18,666 nt of DNA from Tissierellia bacterium (GTDB lineage Bacteria > Bacillota_A > Clostridia > Tissierellales > Peptoniphilaceae): contig JAAYEN010000101.1 in the NCBI GenBank assembly GCA_012728775.1, positions 1 to 18,666 of the forward strand, written 5' to 3'. The notes beneath the pieces were generated by a model. The model was not told where the DNA came from. It was given only the letters and a program-made list of their open reading frames with translations, and did not search any database. Below, piece by piece: positions 7,814-14,413 of the stretch; position 1 is the first letter of the stretch, and the number at the start of each line of letters is the position of its first letter. Position numbers and translations under genes: made by a program.

Positions 7814-7842
7814 TTGAACTGTCAAAAGGATTATGTTATAAT
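7814..7842 (+). promoter_or_regulatory. Internal promoter for rpsB-tsf-pyrH-frr
   Basis: TTGAAC (7814-7819) and a consensus TATAAT (7837-7842) are spaced by 17 bases, and an extended -10 TG stands exactly one base before the TATAAT (TGTTATAAT). The start point is expected near 7849. Confidence 0.78.
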
Positions 7843-7855
7843 TTACTACGTAAAT
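7841..7855. repeat. Inverted repeat at the rpsB transcription start
   Basis: ATTTAC and GTAAAT form a perfect 6-bp inverted repeat around the three bases TAC. It overlaps the last two bases of the -10 box and the predicted start point, a common operator position. No regulator is suggested by the sequence. Confidence 0.35.
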
Positions 7856-7944
7856 GAATCACATAAGCAGATGAATTAGGAGTTGCCAAAAGGTCCCTAT
7901 TTCAAGAGACGTTTATGGTAGAGTTAAAAAACACAGGAGGAAAT
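7849..7944 (+). promoter_or_regulatory. rpsB 5' leader, possibly structured
   Basis: About 95 bases separate the predicted start point from rpsB, much longer than other gaps in these operons. TAGG (7877-7880) can pair with CCTA (7896-7899), enclosing GCC/GGT around an AAAA loop. GTCCCT (7893-7898) can alternatively pair with AGAGAC (7905-7910) with one mismatch, and the two folds are mutually exclusive. uS2 autoregulates its own leader in other bacteria; a similar role here is inference. Confidence 0.4.
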
Positions 7945-8757
7945 ATGTCAGTAATATCTATGAAATCCCTGCTTGAAGCAGGTGTACACTTTGGACATCA
8001 AACAAGAAGATGGAATCCAAAGATGGCTAAGTATATTTTTACAGAGAGAAATGGAATCTACATCATTGACTTACAAAAGACTGTAGTAGAAATTGAAAAA
8101 GCTTATGCCTTTATGAGAGAAGTTGTAGCTGAAGGTGGAGAAGTTCTTTTTGTTGGAACAAAAAAACAAGCTCAAGAATCAATTGAGTCAGAAGCAAAAA
8201 GATCAGGAATGCACTATATTAACCAAAGATGGTTAGGTGGTCTTTTAACAAACTTTGAAACAATCAAAAAGAGAATCGATAGACTTCACGAGTTAAACAG
8301 AATGGAAGAAGATGGATCTATCAATGTGTTCCCTAAAAAAGAAATTTTGAAAATGTTAGCTGAAAGAGATAAACTTGAAAAGTTTCTAGGCGGAATTAAA
8401 AACATGAAGAGAGTTCCAGATATTCTTTACATTGTAGATCCTAAAAAAGAAGATATTGCAGTTAAAGAAGCTCAAATTTTAGGAATACCTACAATTGCTA
8501 TAATCGATACGAATTGTGACCCAGATGAAATAGACTATCCAATTCCTGGAAATGACGATGCTATTAGAGCGGTAAAATTAATTACAAAAACAATAGCTGA
8601 TGCAATTATTGAAGGAAAAGATGGAGAAATTTTCTTTGATGAAGATGAGGAAATTGAAGTCTCTGACGAAAATTCTGAAGATGAAGACTTTGAAGAAATT
8701 GAAGATGAGGAATTAGATAGTTTCTCTGAAGAAGACACAGAAGAAGCTCAAGAATAG
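7945..8757 (+). CDS. rpsB: Ribosomal protein uS2 with a long acidic tail
   Basis: uS2 is a late-assembling 30S protein. The frame is open from 7915, but AGGAGG at 7935-7940 sits just before the ATG at 7945, giving the classic [19 protein letters not shown] start. The 270-residue product has the conserved core ([36 protein letters not shown], and a C-terminal [11 protein letters not shown]). It then ends in an extra tail from residue 232: of the last 39 residues, 25 are Asp or Glu and none is Lys or Arg. tsf follows after a hairpin. Confidence 0.97.
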   Translation: MSVISMKSLLEAGVHFGHQTRRWNPKMAKYIFTERNGIYIIDLQKTVVEIEKAYAFMREVVAEGGEVLFVGTKKQAQESIESEAKRSGMHYINQRWLGGLLTNFETIKKRIDRLHELNRMEEDGSINVFPKKEILKMLAERDKLEKFLGGIKNMKRVPDILYIVDPKKEDIAVKEAQILGIPTIAIIDTNCDPDEIDYPIPGNDDAIRAVKLITKTIADAIIEGKDGEIFFDEDEEIEVSDENSEDEDFEEIEDEELDSFSEEDTEEAQE

Positions 8758-8762
8758 TTAAT

Positions 8763-8793
8763 TAAGAGTTCTTTTATTAAGGACTCTTATTTT
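8763..8793 (+). terminator. Hairpin attenuator between rpsB and tsf
   Basis: A 9-bp stem (8763-8771 with 8781-8789, one G-U pair) with a nine-base loop is followed by a short T run (TTTT then A). The weak T tract suggests partial termination or mRNA end protection rather than a full stop. tsf, 26 bases beyond the stem, has no visible promoter of its own. Confidence 0.6.
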
Positions 8794-8814
8794 ATAGTAA
8801 ATAAGGAGGAAAAT

Positions 8815-9462
8815 ATGGAAATAACTGCTGCATTAGTAAAAGAATTGAGAGATATTACAGGGGCTGGAATGATGGATTGTAAGAAAGCTCTTGTAGAAAA
8901 TGAAGGAAATCTAGAAAAAGCAATTGATTGGCTTAGAGAAAAAGGAATATCCAGCGTTCAAAAGAAATCTGACAGAATCGCTTCTGAAGGTTTGATTGAA
9001 TCCTATATTCATGGAGGAAGAATTGGGGTAATCGTTGAAGTAAACTCTGAAACTGACTTTGTTGCAAAAAATGATGAATTTAAACAATTTTGCAAAGATA
9101 TAGCTATGCAAGTTGCTGCAGCAAACCCTAAATACCTTACAAGAGAAGAAGTTCCAACTGAAGAGTTAGAGCATGAAAAAGAAGTATTAAAACAACAAGC
9201 ATTAAACGAAGGTAAACCAGAGCACATTGTAGAAAAAATGGTTGAAGGAAGATTAGATAAATTTTATGAAGATATCGTATTATTAGATCAAAAATTTATC
9301 AAAGATTCTGATATTACTATAGGAGAACTTTTAACTGATTTAGCTGCAAAAATTGGTGAAAATATTAAAATTAGAAGATTTGTTAGATATGAACTAGGAG
9401 AAGGATTAGAAAAAAGAGAAGAAGATTTCGCAGAAGAAGTAGCTAAACAAATTGGTAAATAA
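8815..9462 (+). CDS. tsf: Elongation factor Ts (short form)
   Basis: EF-Ts exchanges GDP for GTP on EF-Tu during translation. The N-terminal UBA-like domain is clear ([19 protein letters not shown]), and the core carries the EF-Tu contact motif TDFVAKN (80-86). The C-terminus has the usual [14 protein letters not shown]. The 215 residues are shorter than the roughly 290 of Bacillus or E. coli, so part of the duplicated core is missing; short forms are known in other bacteria. AAGGAGG (8803-8809) is five bases before the ATG. It is cotranscribed with rpsB, as almost everywhere in bacteria. Confidence 0.97.
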   Translation: MEITAALVKELRDITGAGMMDCKKALVENEGNLEKAIDWLREKGISSVQKKSDRIASEGLIESYIHGGRIGVIVEVNSETDFVAKNDEFKQFCKDIAMQVAAANPKYLTREEVPTEELEHEKEVLKQQALNEGKPEHIVEKMVEGRLDKFYEDIVLLDQKFIKDSDITIGELLTDLAAKIGENIKIRRFVRYELGEGLEKREEDFAEEVAKQIGK

Positions 9463-9475
9463 TAGAGGTGTTCCA

Positions 9476-10192
9476 ATGCAGCCAATATTTAAAAGAATTG
9501 TACTAAAACTGAGCGGTGAGGCCCTAGCTGGCGATAAGCGAGTGGGTGTTGATATCGAGACTATGACTACCATAGCAAATGAGATAAAAAAAGCGGTAGA
9601 TTTAGGAGTAGAAGTAAGTATAGTAGTTGGCGGTGGAAATTTCTGGCGAGGTAGAGATGCTAAATTAGATGATAGGGCCGCATCAGACTATGTTGGAATG
9701 TTAGGTACTGTTATGAATGCTATTGCTCTACAAGACTCACTAGAAAAAATAGGTGTAGTTACAAGAGTTCAATCAGCAATTGAAATGCGAGCTGTTGCAG
9801 AACCGTATATAAGAAGACGTGCTATACGTCATTTGGAAAAGAAACGAGTGGTAATATTTGCTGCTGGTTCAGGAAACCCATTTTTTTCAACAGATACTAC
9901 CGCAGCATTAAGAGCTGCAGAAATTGACGCGGATGTCATACTTTTGGCAAAAAAAGGCACAGATGGAATATACAGTTCTGATCCCAATGAAGATCCAAAT
10001 TCTAAAAAATTTGAAAAATTGACTTACAAAGAAATACTGAATTTAGATTTAAAAATAATGGATGCAACTGCTACATCTTTATGTATGGATAATAATATTC
10101 CATTAATTGTTTTTGGAATTGACAATCCAAGTAATATAGTAGATGTGTTAATTGGAAAAAACATTGGAACCATTGTAAAAGAAGGAGTGTAG
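9476..10192 (+). CDS. pyrH: UMP kinase
   Basis: PyrH phosphorylates UMP to UDP with ATP, a hexameric amino-acid-kinase fold enzyme of pyrimidine nucleotide synthesis. The 238 residues show KLSGEAL (11-17), [10 protein letters not shown] (50-59) and the [11 protein letters not shown] phosphate-binding segment (131-141). The frame opens upstream at a GTG at 9452 inside tsf, but GAGGTG (9465-9470) lies five bases before the ATG at 9476, and the product then starts [16 protein letters not shown] as expected. frr begins two bases after the stop. Confidence 0.97.
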   Translation: MQPIFKRIVLKLSGEALAGDKRVGVDIETMTTIANEIKKAVDLGVEVSIVVGGGNFWRGRDAKLDDRAASDYVGMLGTVMNAIALQDSLEKIGVVTRVQSAIEMRAVAEPYIRRRAIRHLEKKRVVIFAAGSGNPFFSTDTTAALRAAEIDADVILLAKKGTDGIYSSDPNEDPNSKKFEKLTYKEILNLDLKIMDATATSLCMDNNIPLIVFGIDNPSNIVDVLIGKNIGTIVKEGV

Positions 10193-10194
10193 AA

Positions 10195-10749
10195 ATGAAT
10201 ACTTTTTTGAAACCATTTGAAGATAAAATGAAAAGAAGTGTTTCAGTTTATACTGAAGAATTAAAATCCGTTAGAGCTGGAAGAGCAAATCCTGCTATTT
10301 TAGATAAAATTACAGTTCCTTATTATGGAGTTGAGACTCCACTAAATCAAGTCGCTGGAATTTCTGTTCCAGAAGCTAGGCTAATTACTATTCAGCCTTG
10401 GGATGCAAGTTTGATTGGCGAAATAGAAAAAGCTATACAAAGATCTGATATAGGTATCAATCCATCTAACGATGGAAAAGTTATACGTCTGGCTATACCA
10501 CCTCTAACTACTGAAAGAAGACAAGATCTTACTAAACAAGTAAGTGGTTATGGTGAGAATGCAAAAGTATCAATTAGAAATATCAGACGAGATGCAATGG
10601 ATCAAATTAAAAAAATGGAAAAATCCAGTGAAGTTTCTGAAGATGAACGAAGAAACGTCGAAGGAGATATCCAAGAATTAACAGATAAAATTATAAAAGA
10701 AATAGATGAAATTACAGCAAAAAAACAAGAAGAAATAATGGAAATCTAA
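10195..10749 (+). CDS. frr: Ribosome recycling factor
   Basis: RRF, with EF-G, splits post-termination ribosomes into subunits. The 184 residues match the usual length of about 185. The signature SVRAGRANPAILDKITVPYYG starts near residue 25 and NQVAGISVPEARLITIQPWD follows; the C-terminal part is the long helical bundle (DERRNVEGDIQELTDK). AAGGAG (10182-10187), inside the end of pyrH, is seven bases before the ATG. It is the last gene of this transcription unit and is followed at once by a strong terminator. Confidence 0.98.
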   Translation: MNTFLKPFEDKMKRSVSVYTEELKSVRAGRANPAILDKITVPYYGVETPLNQVAGISVPEARLITIQPWDASLIGEIEKAIQRSDIGINPSNDGKVIRLAIPPLTTERRQDLTKQVSGYGENAKVSIRNIRRDAMDQIKKMEKSSEVSEDERRNVEGDIQELTDKIIKEIDEITAKKQEEIMEI

Positions 10750-10750
10750 G

Positions 10751-10781
10751 AAAATAGCCAAGATGAAACTTGGCTATTTTT
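10751..10781 (+). terminator. Intrinsic terminator after frr
   Basis: A perfect 12-bp stem (10751-10762 with 10769-10780) with a six-base loop ends in five T. It starts one base after the frr stop codon and separates the translation genes from the uppS operon. Confidence 0.9.
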
Positions 10782-10805
10782 ATGGAATAAATTGTATATA
10801 TGTAT

Positions 10806-10811
10806 TATAAT
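10806..10811 (+). promoter_or_regulatory. -10 box of the uppS operon promoter
   Basis: A consensus TATAAT stands six bases before the uppS ATG, so transcription would begin at or next to the A of that codon. The best -35 candidate at 17 bases (TGGAAT, 10783-10788) is weak. A promoter is needed here because a strong terminator lies just upstream. Confidence 0.55.
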
Positions 10812-10817
10812 CTATCT

Positions 10818-11558
10818 ATGGATAATAAAGAAATATCATCAAGTGAAATTGATTTTAAAAAACTACCCAACCATGTAGCAATTATTATGGATGGGAATGG
10901 TCGTTGGGCTAAAAGACAAAATAAGATAAGATCTTATGGTCATTTAGAAGGAGCTAATAGAGTTGTAGAAATAGTTAGAACAGCATCCAATTTAGGAATA
11001 AGTGTTCTATCTTTATTTGCATTTTCAACAGAAAACTGGAAAAGACCTATTGATGAAGTTGAAAAAATTATGTTCTTAGTGATAAAATTCATAGAAAACT
11101 ATATTGAAGAATTAGATGAGAACAATGTTAAATTAGAAGTTTTAGGAAATCTTTTAGAACTACCACCAAAGACTTTAATGAAGGTTCAATATGCCATAGA
11201 AAAGACAAAAAATAATACAGGCATGGTTCTAAACATCTGTTTAAACTATGGTAGTAGACAAGAAATTTTATCTGCATGTAAACAAATGATTTTGGATTAT
11301 AAAGATAAATCTATTGAAGATATTCAAAACATAAAAGAAATAGATTTTCAAGAAAGATTATTCACTAAAAATAATTCAAATGTAGATTTGTTGATTAGAC
11401 CTAGCGGAGAGCTTCGAATAAGTAATTTTTTATTGTATCAAATAGCTTATGCTGAACTTTATTTTAGTGATGTACTTTGGCCAGATTTTGATTCTGGTGA
11501 ATTTTACAAATCAATTATTGATTATCAAAAACGAGATAGAAGATTTGGGGGAGTTTAA
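10818..11558 (+). CDS. uppS: Isoprenyl transferase (undecaprenyl diphosphate synthase)
   Basis: This cis-prenyltransferase condenses isopentenyl diphosphate units onto farnesyl diphosphate to make the C55 lipid carrier of cell wall synthesis. Seen in 246 residues: VAIIMDGNGRWAK (20-32) with the catalytic aspartate, FSTENWKRP (69-77), and DLLIRPSGELRISNF with R194, R200 and S202 as the diphosphate ligands. The usual RT(S/G)GE reads RPSGE here, a conservative-looking oddity. The frame also opens at an ATG at 10800, but that codon lies upstream of the -10 box TATAAT. The ATG at 10818 is preferred; it has no ribosome binding site and may begin a leaderless message. It heads the uppS-cdsA-rseP-ispG-polC cluster. 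Confidence 0.93.
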   Translation: MDNKEISSSEIDFKKLPNHVAIIMDGNGRWAKRQNKIRSYGHLEGANRVVEIVRTASNLGISVLSLFAFSTENWKRPIDEVEKIMFLVIKFIENYIEELDENNVKLEVLGNLLELPPKTLMKVQYAIEKTKNNTGMVLNICLNYGSRQEILSACKQMILDYKDKSIEDIQNIKEIDFQERLFTKNNSNVDLLIRPSGELRISNFLLYQIAYAELYFSDVLWPDFDSGEFYKSIIDYQKRDRRFGGV

Positions 11559-12329
11559 TTGTCAGAATTTTGGATTAGAATTTTAGCTTCAATATTTGGC
11601 ATTATTATATTAGGTACTGTCATATATATTGACGGAATTTTGATAAATATTTCCGTATTTTTTTTAATTCTTATTGGACTATTTGAATTGAGAAGAGCGT
11701 TTTTAAAACTAAATATTAGTTTAAAGGCATCTTATCTAGTTATAGCTTCATTATTTAGTTTTTTTGAAATTTATTATTTTGATTCTATTATCTTAACAGT
11801 TTATATAATTATGGGAATGAGCTTATTTGACTTATTATTTATGAGAAATAATATTATAAATGTTGCATGTTTATCTTTCTCTTTACTATATGTAATACTT
11901 GGATTTTCATCTATTGCTTTAATAAAAAATGTTGTATTCATTGGATTGATTTTTATTATTGCTTTTTCTACAGATAGTTTTGCATATTTAGTGGGTATAT
12001 CGGTGGGAAAACATAAATTAATACCAGATGTGAGTCCTAAAAAGTCCATTGAAGGCTCAATTGGAGGAATAATTGCTTCAATAATTATTACTTCTTTATA
12101 TTTATCGTATTTTGGTATTAGTTTATTACCTATAGATATAGTTTTAGGTACTGTAGGTTCAATTATTGCTCAGTGTGGAGATTTAGTAGCATCTAGAATT
12201 AAAAGAGATACTGGAATTAAAGATTTTGGCAATTTGATTCCTGGTCATGGTGGAATATTAGATAGATTTGATTCAGTAATTCTTGTTGCTCCTGTAGTTT
12301 TAATTTTGTACTTATACTTTTACTTTTAA
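11559..12329 (+). CDS. cdsA: Phosphatidate cytidylyltransferase
   Basis: CdsA is an integral membrane enzyme that makes CDP-diacylglycerol from phosphatidic acid and CTP, the precursor of anionic phospholipids. The 256 residues are mostly hydrophobic, consistent with several membrane helices. The family signature is at the C-terminal end: GDLVASRIKRDTGIKDFG, then PGHGGILDRFDS (from about residue 228), followed by a last helix. The start is TTG directly after the uppS stop; GGGGGAG (11547-11553), five bases upstream inside uppS, supports it. Confidence 0.96.
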   Translation: MSEFWIRILASIFGIIILGTVIYIDGILINISVFFLILIGLFELRRAFLKLNISLKASYLVIASLFSFFEIYYFDSIILTVYIIMGMSLFDLLFMRNNIINVACLSFSLLYVILGFSSIALIKNVVFIGLIFIIAFSTDSFAYLVGISVGKHKLIPDVSPKKSIEGSIGGIIASIIITSLYLSYFGISLLPIDIVLGTVGSIIAQCGDLVASRIKRDTGIKDFGNLIPGHGGILDRFDSVILVAPVVLILYLYFYF

Positions 12330-12340
12330 GGAGTGAATTA

Positions 12341-13336
12341 ATGTCAATTATATATTCAATTTTTATTTTTTTATTAGTAGTTCTTGTCCATGAATTTGGA
12401 CATTTTATTATTGCAAAAATCAATAACATTCAAGTCAATGAATTTTCTATAGGTATGGGACCTGAGATTTTTTCTAAAAAAGGAGTGGAAACTCAATATT
12501 CTTTTAGAGCTCTTCCGATTGGTGGCTATGTTGCCATGGAAGGAGAGGAAGAAGATTCTGACAATCCAAGAAGTTTCAATAATGCTTCTCCAATAAAGAG
12601 GATTTCAGTTATTGTTGCTGGAGCTGTTATGAATTTTATTTTGGCTATATTGCTATTTTCTATTGTGTATTTAAATTTAGGTATACCTAGCACAGAAGTT
12701 GAAAATGTAATAGATAATTCTCCTGCAATGTCTGCTGGCATTCAATCTGGTGATATTATCATTTCTATTGATGATGTTAAGATAGAAGAGTGGGGAGATA
12801 TTTCTAATACATTAAATGCAGCTTTTAAAGAAATGGTTATAGTAAATGTAGATAGAGATGGCTCAGTTATAGCCATAGAAGTTCATCCTATTGAAGAAAA
12901 TGGTAGTACAATAATTGGAATTATACCCAAAAGAAAGTCGATGAGTGGAGTTTTTGAAGCTTCGATTAAACAAACTGTAGATGTAGTAAAAAGTGTATAT
13001 TTTTTTATTGGAGAATTAATTAGTGGAACAGCTAGTGTTTCAGAATTGAGTGGCCCTATTGGCATAGTTAGAGTTATAGGAAGTCAGGCTAACAGTGGAT
13101 TAATGTCAATGCTATTTATTGCTGGTGTAATAAGTGCAAATCTTGGAGCATTTAACTTATTGCCATTTCCAGCACTTGATGGGGGAACTATATTAATTAA
13201 TTTGATTGAAATGATTACAAAAAAAGAAGTTCCAGACAAAGTAAAAATGAGTTTAAATATTGTTGGATTAACTTTGTTATTTGGGTTGATTTTGTACGTC
13301 ACAATTTTTAACGATATATTAAATCCAAGAATATAG
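12341..13336 (+). CDS. rseP: Site-2 intramembrane zinc metalloprotease RseP (RasP)
   Basis: This M50-family protease cleaves membrane-embedded substrates such as anti-sigma factors and remnant signal peptides. The 331 residues show the catalytic HEFGH (17-21) in the first membrane helix, a second helix near 90-115, a PDZ domain after it (SAGIQSGDIIISIDDVKIEEW), and the third zinc-ligand motif PALDGG (LDGG 279-282) before the C-terminal helix. AAGGAG (12328-12333) overlaps the cdsA stop and lies seven bases before the ATG. In related genomes dxr usually stands between cdsA and this gene; here the gap is 11 bases. Confidence 0.96.
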   Translation: MSIIYSIFIFLLVVLVHEFGHFIIAKINNIQVNEFSIGMGPEIFSKKGVETQYSFRALPIGGYVAMEGEEEDSDNPRSFNNASPIKRISVIVAGAVMNFILAILLFSIVYLNLGIPSTEVENVIDNSPAMSAGIQSGDIIISIDDVKIEEWGDISNTLNAAFKEMVIVNVDRDGSVIAIEVHPIEENGSTIIGIIPKRKSMSGVFEASIKQTVDVVKSVYFFIGELISGTASVSELSGPIGIVRVIGSQANSGLMSMLFIAGVISANLGAFNLLPFPALDGGTILINLIEMITKKEVPDKVKMSLNIVGLTLLFGLILYVTIFNDILNPRI

Positions 13337-13350
13337 AAATGGGAGAAAAA

Positions 13351-14406
13351 ATGAGTTTATCAAAAATGATAGAAGTAGGTAGTGTTAAAATTGGAGGCGG
13401 AAGTCCTATATCTATACAATCCATGACTAATACTAAGACTATGGATGTAGCTAACACTATAAAACAAATACAAAATCTTGAGGAACAAGGTTGTGAACTT
13501 GTAAGAGTAGCTGTATCAAGCAAAGAAGACGGAGATGCACTTAAAGCTATCAAAAAACAAATTAGTATTCCTCTGATTGCTGATATACAATTTGACCATA
13601 AATTGGCATTAATGGCCGCTGAAAATGGTGCAGATTGCATTAGGATTAATCCTGGAAATATTGGATCAGAATTGAAAGTAAAAGAAGTTGTAAACTCTTG
13701 TAAGCACTTTGGTATTCCTATACGCATTGGAGTCAATTCTGGCTCTATCTCCTTTGAACTTTTGGATAAGTATAAAGGTGTTAATGAAAAATCTTTAGTT
13801 GAAAGTGCTTTAAAGGAAATACAAATACTTGAAAAATTCAATTTTAATAATATAAAAGTTTCAATCAAAGCTAGCGATGTGAAAATGAATATAAACAGCA
13901 ATATACAATTGAGAAAAGAATGCCCCTATCCTATACATTTAGGAGTTACAGAAGCTGGTGGACTATTAAGAGGTTCTGTAAAGTCATCAATAGGAATTGG
14001 AACTCTTTTGTATATGGGCATTGGTGATACTATTAGAGTTTCCTTAAGTGAAAATCCTTTGGAAGAAATTAAAGTCGCTAAATATATTTTGCAGTCCCTT
14101 GGACTTCGAAAATTTGGTGTAGAAATTGTTTCTTGTCCAACTTGCTCAAGAACTGATATACAGTTGATTGATATGGTTAAAGAATTAGAATCTAGATCCC
14201 ATGAGATTAAGGGTAATAAAAAGATTGCTGTAATGGGTTGCATTGTTAATGGGCCTGGTGAAGCTAAAGAAGCAGACTATGGAATAACTGGTATGAATGG
14301 AGAAGGAGTTATATTTAAAGAAGGAAAAGTTTTAGATAGAGTTGAAGAATCTAAACTGATAGATAGACTTATTGAACTGATAAACTTTGAAGAGGAAGGT
14401 TTGTAA
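13351..14406 (+). CDS. ispG: 4-hydroxy-3-methylbut-2-en-1-yl diphosphate synthase IspG (GcpE)
   Basis: IspG carries out the penultimate step of the MEP isoprenoid pathway, reducing methylerythritol cyclodiphosphate to HMBPP with a [4Fe-4S] cluster. The 351 residues begin with a TIM barrel (VGSVKIGGGSPISIQSMTNT) and end with the cluster domain: CPTC (C262, C265) and MGCIVNGPGEA (C297), supplying three cysteines, with a glutamate expected as fourth ligand. An earlier in-frame ATG at 13339 contains the first base of GGGAG (13341-13345), which is the ribosome binding site for the ATG at 13351, so the latter is chosen. Its presence implies a MEP pathway. Confidence 0.97.
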   Translation: MSLSKMIEVGSVKIGGGSPISIQSMTNTKTMDVANTIKQIQNLEEQGCELVRVAVSSKEDGDALKAIKKQISIPLIADIQFDHKLALMAAENGADCIRINPGNIGSELKVKEVVNSCKHFGIPIRIGVNSGSISFELLDKYKGVNEKSLVESALKEIQILEKFNFNNIKVSIKASDVKMNINSNIQLRKECPYPIHLGVTEAGGLLRGSVKSSIGIGTLLYMGIGDTIRVSLSENPLEEIKVAKYILQSLGLRKFGVEIVSCPTCSRTDIQLIDMVKELESRSHEIKGNKKIAVMGCIVNGPGEAKEADYGITGMNGEGVIFKEGKVLDRVEESKLIDRLIELINFEEEGL

Positions 14407-14413
14407 GCAACAA

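Noticed and set aside
7883..7921. Short upstream reading frame in the rpsB leader (TTG start, 12 codons)
   Set aside because: TAGGAG touches the TTG with no spacing, and a stop lies just upstream in frame, so no workable start exists. A six-codon frame from the ATG at 7854 has no ribosome binding site.
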